This document shows, piece by piece, positions 25,419-35,500 of a DNA stretch of 64,000 bases. Source of the DNA: Chryseolinea sp. H1M3-3 (GTDB lineage Bacteria; Bacteroidota; Bacteroidia; Cytophagales; Cyclobacteriaceae). Below the pieces are notes generated by a model that saw only the letters and a list, made by a program, of their open reading frames with translations, had not been told where the DNA came from and searched no databases. A program made the position numbers and the translations under genes. How positions within the stretch are numbered: the stretch's first letter is position 1; each line of letters opens with the position of its first letter. Location of the stretch: assembly GCF_029360725.1 (NCBI RefSeq), contig NZ_JARKMY010000019.1:186001-250000 (forward strand), in the 5' to 3' direction.

Positions 25419-28310
25419 TCATCTCCACTTCATCAAAAATTCAGCAACATCAGCAAGGTCTTGTTCGCTCAAACCAAGTGAGGATGCGTCTGGCATCACG
25501 CTGTTCGCTGACTTTTTTCGGAAAGAAATATTTTGAACCGGAATCGTGTGGCGAACACCGGAAAGATCTTTAATGATAACCGCATCTTTTCCATCCGCAA
25601 TCAAAAAACCAAAATGTGATTGTCCGTCTGTTGTTTGAACGGACCATGCTTCATAGCCAAAGACAATACCAGCAGAAGGATTGACAATAGCATCCATCAA
25701 AGCTTGCTTATCAAATTTGGTTTTGATCAGTGTCAGTTCTGGACCAATTGTATTGCCGTCGACACCCACACGGTGGCATGAACTGCACTTGTTCTGAAAA
25801 ACAACACTGCCTCTTTGCACGTCGGATTTAATACCAGCGATGGCAGGTATTGCATACAAATGTTTCGCACCGGTTTTAAAATACTGTGTGGCCTGTACCC
25901 TTACCGTTTGATCAGCGTTTGTCAGCATATCTTCGCCGACTTCGTCATAAAGATCTTTTGGAAACTTGTCTGCTGCCACCAGCGAAAGGATCATGTTTCC
26001 TCCAACAGGATCTCGTGCCATTGCCACTGCATTCCATTTTTTTTCATCGAAGGGCAGGCGGTCGTCAAGCACTTTACTCATCCTCACTTTCATCTCTGCA
26101 ATTTTTCTTTCGCGTGCTGGATCAATGTCTACGGTTTTCCAATCCAGAAGGTGAAACCACTCGTTGCTTTGCCTGAAGGCAACCCAGTAGGTTGCTTGTT
26201 CCGCGACGGCTTCAATCGGAACTTTTGTTAGTGCTACCATCGCGGACGCTGCACGCTTGTCGTTGATGAATGCCAAGGCTGTAATGGCGCGCTGGCGCTG
26301 CGCAGGAGATAACTTATCTGATTGCGCGCGCAGCTTCAAATCATTGATATAACTGGACGGATGCATTCTCCACACAAGCGCTTCCATCTCGTCATTCCAG
26401 GATTCTGGAGAATTATTTTCCCTGTTGAATATCTTGCCTACTTCGACCATGAAATCCTCTTCATGTCCGGCAACCGCTGTGCCCAATGCTTCCAGGTACC
26501 AACGGTCTTTGGCATTAAAACCTTTCAAGAGCTTTGATAGCATTGGCTTCTTAATATCGTAAGGATAATCGGTGAGGCTGACAATAACTTCCCGCCTTAA
26601 AAAGGAGGAGGGATCTTCCAATAATTTTTGTGCGTAGGGAATAATATCACCGGCATAATGGCGCAGGGCCCGGAATGCTACAATTCGCATGGCTTCGTCA
26701 GCGTGGTCTAAGAGTTCTTCTACTGCCGTCTTCCCTGCTTCGCCCAGGCTGGCTAACAGCCAGACTATACGCGCGCGATGAAATGGGTTTTGGGTATTCA
26801 GCATCTCTTTGATGTCAGGAATGACTGCCGCTCCTTTCGCGCTTAACCGCTGACTGGCTTCAAATCTTACATGCACGGCAGGACTCAACAGCGCCTGGCA
26901 CTGACCTTTTGTAGTAGATAGGTCGATACTCGGACGAACCAACTTTTTATCTTTAGGCGCAATGCGATAGATTCTTCCATAGCCCACGGAGTCAGCCATC
27001 TGATGACCGCCGACAACTGGATCATACCAGTCGGCAACATAAATGGCACCGTCAGTTCCGATGGCAACATCGCTTGGCCTGAACCATTTATCCGTTTGTG
27101 TATTCTCTAATGAATCATTCCAAACATAATCTTCGTTGTCATGTTGCAGGGACGTTATAAAATTAATGCGCTTGCCCAGGTCGTAACCCGACTGATGCTG
27201 TTCAGGATGGTAAGCGAAAATAACATTGCGTCCTGCGTCAGCGCTCAGTAGCATACCGCGATATTTTTCGCCGAGTGCATCATCTTCATTCATAACGATG
27301 CCGGTAGGCGCACCTGCACCTGAACGGTCGCCGGCCGGTATAACGCCTGGATCATCCTGATGCCAATGTGCAGCGAATATGTCCTGACCCGGCCGCTGAT
27401 CCGCCTGCCAATACCGTGTTCCATCGGTGCTAAAAAAACCTGTATTGCCGCCTTCCATAAGCCAGGTCGTTCGACAGGCAACAACCTGGTCATCGTTATC
27501 GTTCTGCCACATATCGCCCCGTGAATCAAGGGCTAGCTCATAAGCATTTCTGAAATTGTGTCCCACGACTTTTAATCCTTTCCCTTCCTGATCAATCTTC
27601 AACGCCAGTCCGCCTACCCAAATTTTCCCATCATCGCTTTTCATGTTGCCTTGATTTTTTGAGTTGTAGGGAGATCCACCTGTGTAAATGCTGCCTGACC
27701 GTAGTGTCCATCCGTTTTTGTCAGTAACGACATGAGGCCCGGCATTTCCCGTAGGAAAATACAGGCATCCATCCATGCCCCCAACAACTGCGTGGAGAGA
27801 GTGATCATGGTCTTTCCCACCAAACCCACTAAGAAAAATTTCCTTTTTATCCGGATGGTCATCGCCGTCCTCATCGGTATATACAATGATATTGGGAGAA
27901 CACGAGACGTACACTTTGTTGCCAATGACAGCAATTCCTAAAGGGGATACTAAATCTTTATCCTGCACAAAAATGGTGGAATGCTCAGCTTTGCCGTCGC
28001 CGTCTTTGTCTTCTAGTATAACAACACGATCACCTTTGCTATAATGAAGATTTTTTGTAGAGTCGTTGTTATAGTTCCGGTAATTAACGGCTTCCGTGAC
28101 CCACAATCTTCCCTTGCTATCGATGTCAATGTTGGTCGGGTTATAAATCATCGGTGATTCGGCCCACAGAGAGGCTTCAAGATCTTCCGGTAGATACAAC
28201 AAGGGTTTGGTGTTAGTGATTTCATCAACTTTGCAAGAGCTTAACGAAAGTCCACCCATCAAAAGAAAAGAAAGCAGACGAAAGTAAAGTTTACCGATTC
28301 CAGTGTGCAT
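25419..28310 (-). CDS. membrane-bound dehydrogenase-type lipoprotein with HEAT region and c-type haem
   Basis: A large secreted lipoprotein of 963 residues with lipid attachment at Cys26 (LSLSSCK). Residues about 35-440 form a beta-propeller of the soluble-dehydrogenase type, with Asp-rich loops (EDKDGDGKAEHS, DEDGDDHPDKKE) and the HDHSLHAVVGGMDGCLYFPTGN motif. A HEAT-like region follows at about 470-740. The C-terminal cytochrome c domain has one haem site, CSSCH near 840, and no second one. This order matches the PVC-type haem-binding proteins first noted in Planctomycetes and Verrucomicrobia and common in Bacteroidota. Oxidation of a sugar or alcohol at the outer surface is inferred; the substrate is unknown. 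Confidence 0.85.
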   Translation of the reverse strand: MHTGIGKLYFRLLSFLLMGGLSLSSCKVDEITNTKPLLYLPEDLEASLWAESPMIYNPTNIDIDSKGRLWVTEAVNYRNYNNDSTKNLHYSKGDRVVILEDKDGDGKAEHSTIFVQDKDLVSPLGIAVIGNKVYVSCSPNIIVYTDEDGDDHPDKKEIFLSGFGGKDHDHSLHAVVGGMDGCLYFPTGNAGPHVVTDKNGWTLRSGSIYTGGSPYNSKNQGNMKSDDGKIWVGGLALKIDQEGKGLKVVGHNFRNAYELALDSRGDMWQNDNDDQVVACRTTWLMEGGNTGFFSTDGTRYWQADQRPGQDIFAAHWHQDDPGVIPAGDRSGAGAPTGIVMNEDDALGEKYRGMLLSADAGRNVIFAYHPEQHQSGYDLGKRINFITSLQHDNEDYVWNDSLENTQTDKWFRPSDVAIGTDGAIYVADWYDPVVGGHQMADSVGYGRIYRIAPKDKKLVRPSIDLSTTKGQCQALLSPAVHVRFEASQRLSAKGAAVIPDIKEMLNTQNPFHRARIVWLLASLGEAGKTAVEELLDHADEAMRIVAFRALRHYAGDIIPYAQKLLEDPSSFLRREVIVSLTDYPYDIKKPMLSKLLKGFNAKDRWYLEALGTAVAGHEEDFMVEVGKIFNRENNSPESWNDEMEALVWRMHPSSYINDLKLRAQSDKLSPAQRQRAITALAFINDKRAASAMVALTKVPIEAVAEQATYWVAFRQSNEWFHLLDWKTVDIDPARERKIAEMKVRMSKVLDDRLPFDEKKWNAVAMARDPVGGNMILSLVAADKFPKDLYDEVGEDMLTNADQTVRVQATQYFKTGAKHLYAIPAIAGIKSDVQRGSVVFQNKCSSCHRVGVDGNTIGPELTLIKTKFDKQALMDAIVNPSAGIVFGYEAWSVQTTDGQSHFGFLIADGKDAVIIKDLSGVRHTIPVQNISFRKKSANSVMPDASSLGLSEQDLADVAEFLMKWR

Positions 28311-28635
28311 CTGATTTATTGGCGAAGATCACAGACAAGTTAAGGATCGAGTTGAACTTCCCGAAATGTTTTTTAGAAATCACAACTGCCGTTTAGTGAG
28401 CCCCTTGCGCTAGGTATAGTTGTTAAATTTATTTTTTCAACTTCCTGCAATACCGAATAGTTCTATAGCCGCGGTGCCTGGAAAATCAAATATTAGTTAG
28501 ACGATATTCGTGATGTTAGCATGTAATTTCATAGGGTGATTTTAACCGATCGTCCCTAAAGCACAGCAGATCCTTCGCTGGCCAAGCTGGCCGCTATCAA
28601 TGTCGGTCCAATGAGGTAATATGACGACGTAACGC
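28311..28635. other. intergenic stretch, probable promoter region
   Basis: These 325 bases lie before the lipoprotein gene and after the PorP/SprF gene on the minus strand. I see no gene and no clear TAnnTTTG promoter. Confidence 0.45.
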
Positions 28636-29580
28636 TTACCAGAAGAAAGTTTTTTGTCCACCTTTATTGAAGGGCAAAATACCTAAAATAAGTTCGTGGC
28701 TACCGCGGGATATCGTATTTGTACGACCGGTAGAAAGATCATAGCTGTAGCTGAAAGCAAATGTATCATTAATGCGGTATCCGGTGAGCAAAGAAACGGA
28801 GGCCTTAGGCCTGACGCCTACACCAGCCCACACTTTTTTTTCATACCGTACCTTTAAAGTAAGGTTATAGATATCATCCAACGCTGCTTCATGCCGGTAT
28901 AGGACACTCGGTTGAATTTGCCACTGATGGTTCAGGGAATAATTGTAACCGACCATCAATGCATGGCGGAGGTTAAATTCCCCATCGCCCGGTACATCGC
29001 TGTTAAATCGCGTGCGTATTAACCGTTGCGTTGAATAGCCGGCATAGAACTTCTCCGAATAAAGAACAACGCCTGCATCAACATTAAAATAATTGACGGC
29101 TCCGTTACCATTTAGAAAACTTGTATAAATAGGATCTTGCGTATCCCGAATGATCAACTCCTGAACGTCCGCTTTCATTTTGTTGTAGCTGGTCGATAGT
29201 CCCATAGCAAGGTAATAGGCAGACGACAGCGGAACATGCACTGCATAGGAAAGTGACAGCTGCGTATCTTTGATAAAATTATAGTCGTTATGGGCAACAT
29301 ATCCGCTGAAGCCGAGCTTGATCGGCCTGGCACTTTCGATATCTTTATTTCCCAGCGCATGCGTATGGTTTACCCCGACAAATATTGTTTTCGGCGCACC
29401 TTCAAAATTTGACCACTGCCTTTTGTAACCGATTTTGATATCCGTAAAATTTTCAATTCCACTTAATGCAGCATTCTGAACATACGGCACTTGATTGTAT
29501 TGCGTCCACGGACTATGGATTTGACTTTGTGCGTCTGTTAATATAACTGCGAGTACAAGAAGGCTAAATATTTTTTTCAT
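28636..29580 (-). CDS. PorP/SprF family type IX secretion membrane protein
   Basis: An outer-membrane beta-barrel protein of about 314 residues that helps anchor or export type IX substrates. It has a signal peptide (MKKIFSLLVLAVILTDAQSQ), then the family start IHSPWTQYNQVPYVQNAALSGIE and alternating strands such as KIGYKRQWSNFEGAPKTIFVGVNH, ending in RGSHELILGILPF. The frame extends to a TTG at 29595 that overlaps the adhesin stop; ATG 29580 gives the proper signal peptide. It directly follows the giant adhesin, a pairing common in Bacteroidota where the adhesin is the likely partner. Confidence 0.92.
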   Translation of the reverse strand: MKKIFSLLVLAVILTDAQSQIHSPWTQYNQVPYVQNAALSGIENFTDIKIGYKRQWSNFEGAPKTIFVGVNHTHALGNKDIESARPIKLGFSGYVAHNDYNFIKDTQLSLSYAVHVPLSSAYYLAMGLSTSYNKMKADVQELIIRDTQDPIYTSFLNGNGAVNYFNVDAGVVLYSEKFYAGYSTQRLIRTRFNSDVPGDGEFNLRHALMVGYNYSLNHQWQIQPSVLYRHEAALDDIYNLTLKVRYEKKVWAGVGVRPKASVSLLTGYRINDTFAFSYSYDLSTGRTNTISRGSHELILGILPFNKGGQKTFFW

Positions 29581-29591
29581 AAATCTTGTTA

Positions 29592-32500
29592 TCAATATAA
29601 AACTAGTAATGACCCTTCGTACTTCATTCCCTTGCCAAGAGTTATTGAATAGAAATACGTTCCCTCTGGTACAGCCATTCCGTTGTACCTACCATCCCAC
29701 TCACGTTGAGGATCCTCTGAAGAGAAAAGAAGTTGTCCATTGCTGTCAAAAACCTGAATGGTAACCTTTTCGGATAATCCGAAGTGAGAGATACCCCATG
29801 TCTTATTTTGATCCGTACCATTCGGGAACAAAGCGTTCGGGATGGTCTCGTCGAAATCCTCGACTAATACCATAAATGATTTTTCGTATGTCAAGCCATC
29901 CTGATCAGTAACACGAATACGAATGTTATACATGGACTGCGCCTCGAAATCCGGAACACTAGACATGATGAGTGTGTTGTCGACAATAGCGAACGATGCA
30001 TTATCGTTGTCGCCCTGACCAGGAGCTAGTGAATACGTCATGGCGCCAGTCATATCGGGATCGGCAGATGCTATTGTGCTTACTACTGTTCCGGCTGCTA
30101 TATTTTCCGCTACCGACAGCGTTGATACACTTAACGAAAAAGGTGCTTCGTTAACATTGCCGACCGTGACATGGAAGGACTTCTCAAAGGTAGCCCCATG
30201 TTGATCCATTGTTTGTATCCGGATGTCATAGCTGCTTTGTGCTTCATAATCCGGGCTGTTCTTGATGTGCAGGCTACTTTCATCGATCAAAAATTCGTCA
30301 TTGTTATCGTCGCCATCGCCGGAAATTAATCGATAAGTGAAGGTGTTTTCGGGGTCGGCATCAATTGTATGCAGTGTTCCGATGACAGCGTTTTCTACTA
30401 TGTTTTCATTGAAAGACAACGATGAAAGCATCAAGTCAGTTGGCGCCCTATTGCTTACCGGGGTAGTAAAGGAAATTTCGTTTCCATAAGCAGTACCCAT
30501 TGCGTTGATGGCATAGGCACGGACGTAATACGTTGTAACTTCTGACAACCCTGTCACAGTTTGCGAAAACTCACCCTCGCCTGATCCCATCGTTATCTTT
30601 GAATCTGTGAGGGTGGGGGAGCCAGACGTATTGTATACCACACCACGCTCTGTTACCGGAACATATCCATCGAAGCTCACAATTCCCCCAAGTGTAACGG
30701 CAGTCGGTTCAATGGACGTGGCCGACAAAGATGCGATCGAGGCCAAGACTGGTTCGATCACGTCATTGATCGTAATCATGAATGACTTCTGAAAAACTTG
30801 GTGGCCTTGGTCCTCAGTTTGAATCCTTATCGTATAGGTATTTTTTATTTCAAAATCTGGACTTTCCAGGATATGCAATCCGTCACCTTGTATTTGGAAA
30901 GAACTATTGTCTGTGTCGCCAATTCCAGAAACCAGTGAATATGTGAACGTGCTGCCAGCATCGGGGTCATTGGAGGTTATTGTTGATATAACAGTGTTGA
31001 TAGCGATGTTTTCATCTACCGAAGATGCTGAGATTTCAATATCGGTGGGATCCTCATTGAGATCATTAATTAAAATTGTAAATGATTTTTCAATACCCGC
31101 ATCATCCTGGTCCACACTTTTGATCCGTAGGACATACGAGTTTTGTGTTTCGACATCTGGGTTTACAAGCATTGTAAGGCTGTTGCCAGTGATCGAAAAA
31201 CTGCTGTTATCGGTATCGCCGCTACCCGTTGCAAGAGAATAAACAAATGTGTTGCCGGCATCTTCGTCAGCGGTGCTGAGCGTTGCAACTACTGTACTTG
31301 TCCCAACATTCTCATCCACCATGAGTGTTGACAGTGAAATGCTTGTAGGTGATTCGTTGATATCGTTGATCGTGACGGTAAACGCTTCTTCGTAGGTCAA
31401 ACTGCCTTGATCTGTTGTTCTGACGCGAACACTATAACTGTTCTTCGTCTCAAAATCGGGAATGCTCGTAATTCGCAAACTTGAACCGCTGATGTTGAAG
31501 AATGCGTTATCGGTGTCGCCTGTGCCGGCGATTAAAGTATATGAAAAAGTGTTGGATGCATCCACGTCTGTTGAGCTTAACGTTCCAACGGTTGTATTTG
31601 CTACGACATTTTCATTCACTGAACTTGCTGAAAGTACCAGGTCAGAAGGTGTTTCATTAACATTGTTGATGGTGATGATGAATGCTTCTTCATATGTTAA
31701 ACTGCCTTGATCGGTAGTTCTTATTCGTATACTGTAGCTGCTCTTGGTTTCAAAATCCGGACTGTTAGTAATCCTTAAATTTGATCCGCTGATGTTGAAG
31801 GAACCGTTGTCGGTATCACCCGTTCCAGAGACTAAAGTATAAGTAAAAGTGTTGGCTGCATCCACATCTGTTGAGCCTAACGTTCCAATGGTTGTATTTG
31901 CTGCGACATTTTCATTCACGGCATTTGCTGACAGTGAAATATCGGAAGGCACTTCGTTTACATTGCTGATGTTGATGGTGAATGCTTCTTCGTATGTTAG
32001 GCTGCCTTGATCGGTAGTTCTTACGCGGACGGTGTAATTGCTCTTCCCTTCAAAATCCGGACTGCTTGTAATTCTTAAATTTGACCCGCTGATGTTGAAG
32101 GATGCGTTATCGGTATCACCGGTCCCGGCGACCAAAGTATAAGTAAAAGTGTTGGCCGCATCCACATCTGTAGAGCTTAGTGTTCCAACGGTTGTATTTG
32201 CCGCAACGTTTTCGTTCACTGAACTCGCTGAAAGAGCGATATCGGAAGGCGCTTCGTTAATATCCGTGATGGTAATGGTAAACGCTTCTTCGTATGTTAA
32301 ACTGCCTTGATCGGTAGTTCTTATTCTTACATTGTAACTGCTCTTCGTTTCAAAGTCAGGGCTGTTAGTGATTCTCAAACTTGAACCGCTGATGTTGAAC
32401 GATGCGTTGTCTGTATCTCCCGCGCCTGCCACTAATGTAAATGTAAAAGTGTTACCAGCATCTGTATCTGTTGAATTCAACGTTCCGACGGTTGTATTTG

Positions 32501-35500
32501 CTGCGACGTTTTCGTTTACGGCATTCGCTGACAAGGCTATGTCTGATGGTGACTCGTTAACGTTGTTAATGGTGATGATAAATGCCTCCTCGTAGGTAAG
32601 ACTGTTGGGGTCTGTGGTACGTATTCTAACGGTGTAACTATTTTTCGATTCGAAGTCAGGCGTGCTCGTGATTCGAAGGCTGCTGCCACTGATTGAAAAC
32701 GAAGCATTGTCCGCATCGCCCGTACCAGCAACCAATGAATAGGTGTTGGATACATTTGGCGTTGTTGTTAGGAGGCCTATTGTCGAGTTCGCAGGAGATC
32801 CTTCATTGATAGATGAACTTGAAAGATCAATGTCGGTGGGAAATTCATCGACGTCGTTGATGGTGATGGTAAATGCTTCTTCGTATGTTAAGCTGCCTTG
32901 ATCGGTAGTTCTTAGTCTTACACTGTAGCTGGACTTCGTTTCAAAATCGGGGCTGTTTGTAATTCTTAAATTTGATCCGCTGATGTTGAAGGAAGCGTTG
33001 TCGGTATCACCAGCTCCAGAGACCAAAGTATAAGTAAACGTGTTGGCTGCATCGACATCTGTAGAGCTTAATGTTCCAACAGTGGTATTTGCCGCAACAT
33101 TTTCATTCACTGAGCTTGCTGAAAGTGCAATGTCAGAAGGTGTTTCATTAACATTGCTGATGGTGATGGTGAATGCTTCTTCGTATGTTAAACTGCCTTG
33201 ATCGGTAGTTCGTATTCTTATGCTGTAACTGTTCTTCGTTTCAAAATCCGGACTGTTTGTAACTCTTAAATTTGATCCGCTGATGTTGAAGGAAGCGTTG
33301 TCGGTATCACCAGCTCCAGAGACCAAAGTATAAGTAAACGTGTTGGCTGCATCGACATCTGTAGAGCTCAATGTTCCAACAGTGGTATTTGCCGCAACAT
33401 TTTCATTCACTGAGCTTGCTGAAAGTGCAATGTCAGAAGGTGTTTCATTAACATTGCTGATGGTGATGGTGAATGCTTCTTCGTATGTTAAACTGCCTTG
33501 ATCGGTAGTTCGTATTCTTATGCTGTAACTGTTCTTCGTTTCAAAATCAGGGCTGTTTGTAATTCTTAAAGTTGACCCGCTGATGTTGAAGGATGCGTTG
33601 TCGGTATCACCAGTTCCAGAGACCAAAGTATAAGTAAAAGTGTTGGCTGCATCGACATCTGTAGAGCTCAATGTTCCAACAGTGGTATTTGCCGCAACAT
33701 TTTCATTCACTGAGCTTGCTGAAAGTGCAATGTCAGAAGGTGTTTCATTAACATTGCTGATGGTGATGGTGAATGCTTCTTCGTATGTTAAACTGCCTTG
33801 ATCGGTAGTTCTTATTCTTACACTGTAACTGTTCTTCGTTTCAAAATCCGGGCTGTTTGTAATTCTTAAATTTGATCCGCTGATGTTGAAGGATGCGTTG
33901 TCGGTATCACCAGTTCCAGAGACCAAAGTATAAGTAAATGTGTTGGCTGCATCGACATCTGTAGAGCTTAATGTTCCAACAGTGGTATTTGCTGCTACGT
34001 TTTCATTCACTGAGCTTGCTGAAAGTGCAATGTCAGCAGGTGTTTCATTAACATTGTTGATGGTGATGGTGAATGCTTCTTCGTATGTTAAACTGCCTTG
34101 ATCCGTAGTTCTTATTCTTATGCTGTAACTGCTCTTCGTTTCAAAATCCGGACTGTTTGTAATTCTTAAATTTGATCCGCTGATGTTGAAGGAAGCGTTA
34201 TCGGTATCACCAGTTCCAGAGACCAAAGTATAAGTAAACGTGTTGGCTGCATCGACATCTGTAGAACTCAATGTTCCAACGGTGGAATTTGCTGCTACGT
34301 TTTCATTCACTGAACTTGCTGAAAGTGCAATGTCAGCAGGTGTTTCATTAACATTGTTGATGGTGATGGTGAATGCTTCTTCGTACGTTAAACTGCCTTG
34401 ATCCGTAGTTCTTATTCTTATGCTGTAACTGCTCTTCGTTTCAAAATCCGGACTGTTTGTAATTCTTAAATTTGATCCGCTGATGTTGAAGGAAGCGTTA
34501 TCGGTATCACCAGTTCCGGCCACTAAAGTATAAGTAAAAGTGTTGGCTGCATCCGCATCCGTAGAGCTTAATGTTCCGACAGTGGAATTTGCTGCGATGT
34601 TTTCATTCACTGAACTTGCGGAAAGCGTAATGTCAGACGGTGTTTCGTTAACATTGTTGATGGTGATGGTGAAAGCTTCTTCGTATGTTAAACTGCCTTG
34701 ATCCGTAGTTCTTATTCTTATGCTGTAGCTGCTCTTCGTTTCAAAATCCGGGCTGTTTGTAATTCTTAAAGTTGATCCGCTGATGTTGAAGGAAGCGTTA
34801 TCGGTATCACCAGTTCCGGCGACCAAAGTATACGTAAAAGTGTTGGCTGCATCGGCATCTGTAGAGCTCAATGTTCCAACGGTGGAATTTGCTGCTACGT
34901 TTTCATTTACTGCCGAAGCTGATAACGTAATATCTGTTGGAGAATTATTTGTATTTGTAACAGGCGAAGTTACCTGAATTGCATTGATGCTATGGTTGCT
35001 TGCGGATTGATCTCCCATATAACCGCCCGCGCTGATGTAAAGCCTTACCTCGTCAACGTTGCCGAATGTCGCATCCAACGAAATAGTTAACGGGTCATAT
35101 TCCGCATCAAATCCTTGAAAGGACATAGATGCCACTTCAGTATTGTCCCTATAACCTTTGACTGTATTGGTAAAAGGAGTCGATTCGCCCCAATTGTAAT
35201 AGGAAAATTGATTCAATCGAAATTCACTTCCATTGGCCGACTTAATGGCAATTCCTTTTGAACCATTATTATTTTCGTTTGTCAAGCCGGTATAGCTACC
35301 GTTGTTGCTTCCTAGAAATCCATTATTTTGCCACGACAACGCATTTAATAATGTTCCACCGGTGTTGGAAATGTTATAAACCTGAATGTCAATATCTGAA
35401 ATGGCCTGCGATCCACCTTCACCATCGCTGGCAATATCGTCTCCTGTAATACTTGCATTGTTGCTTGTAAACGTTAATGTCGGAGATGAACTCAGTAACA

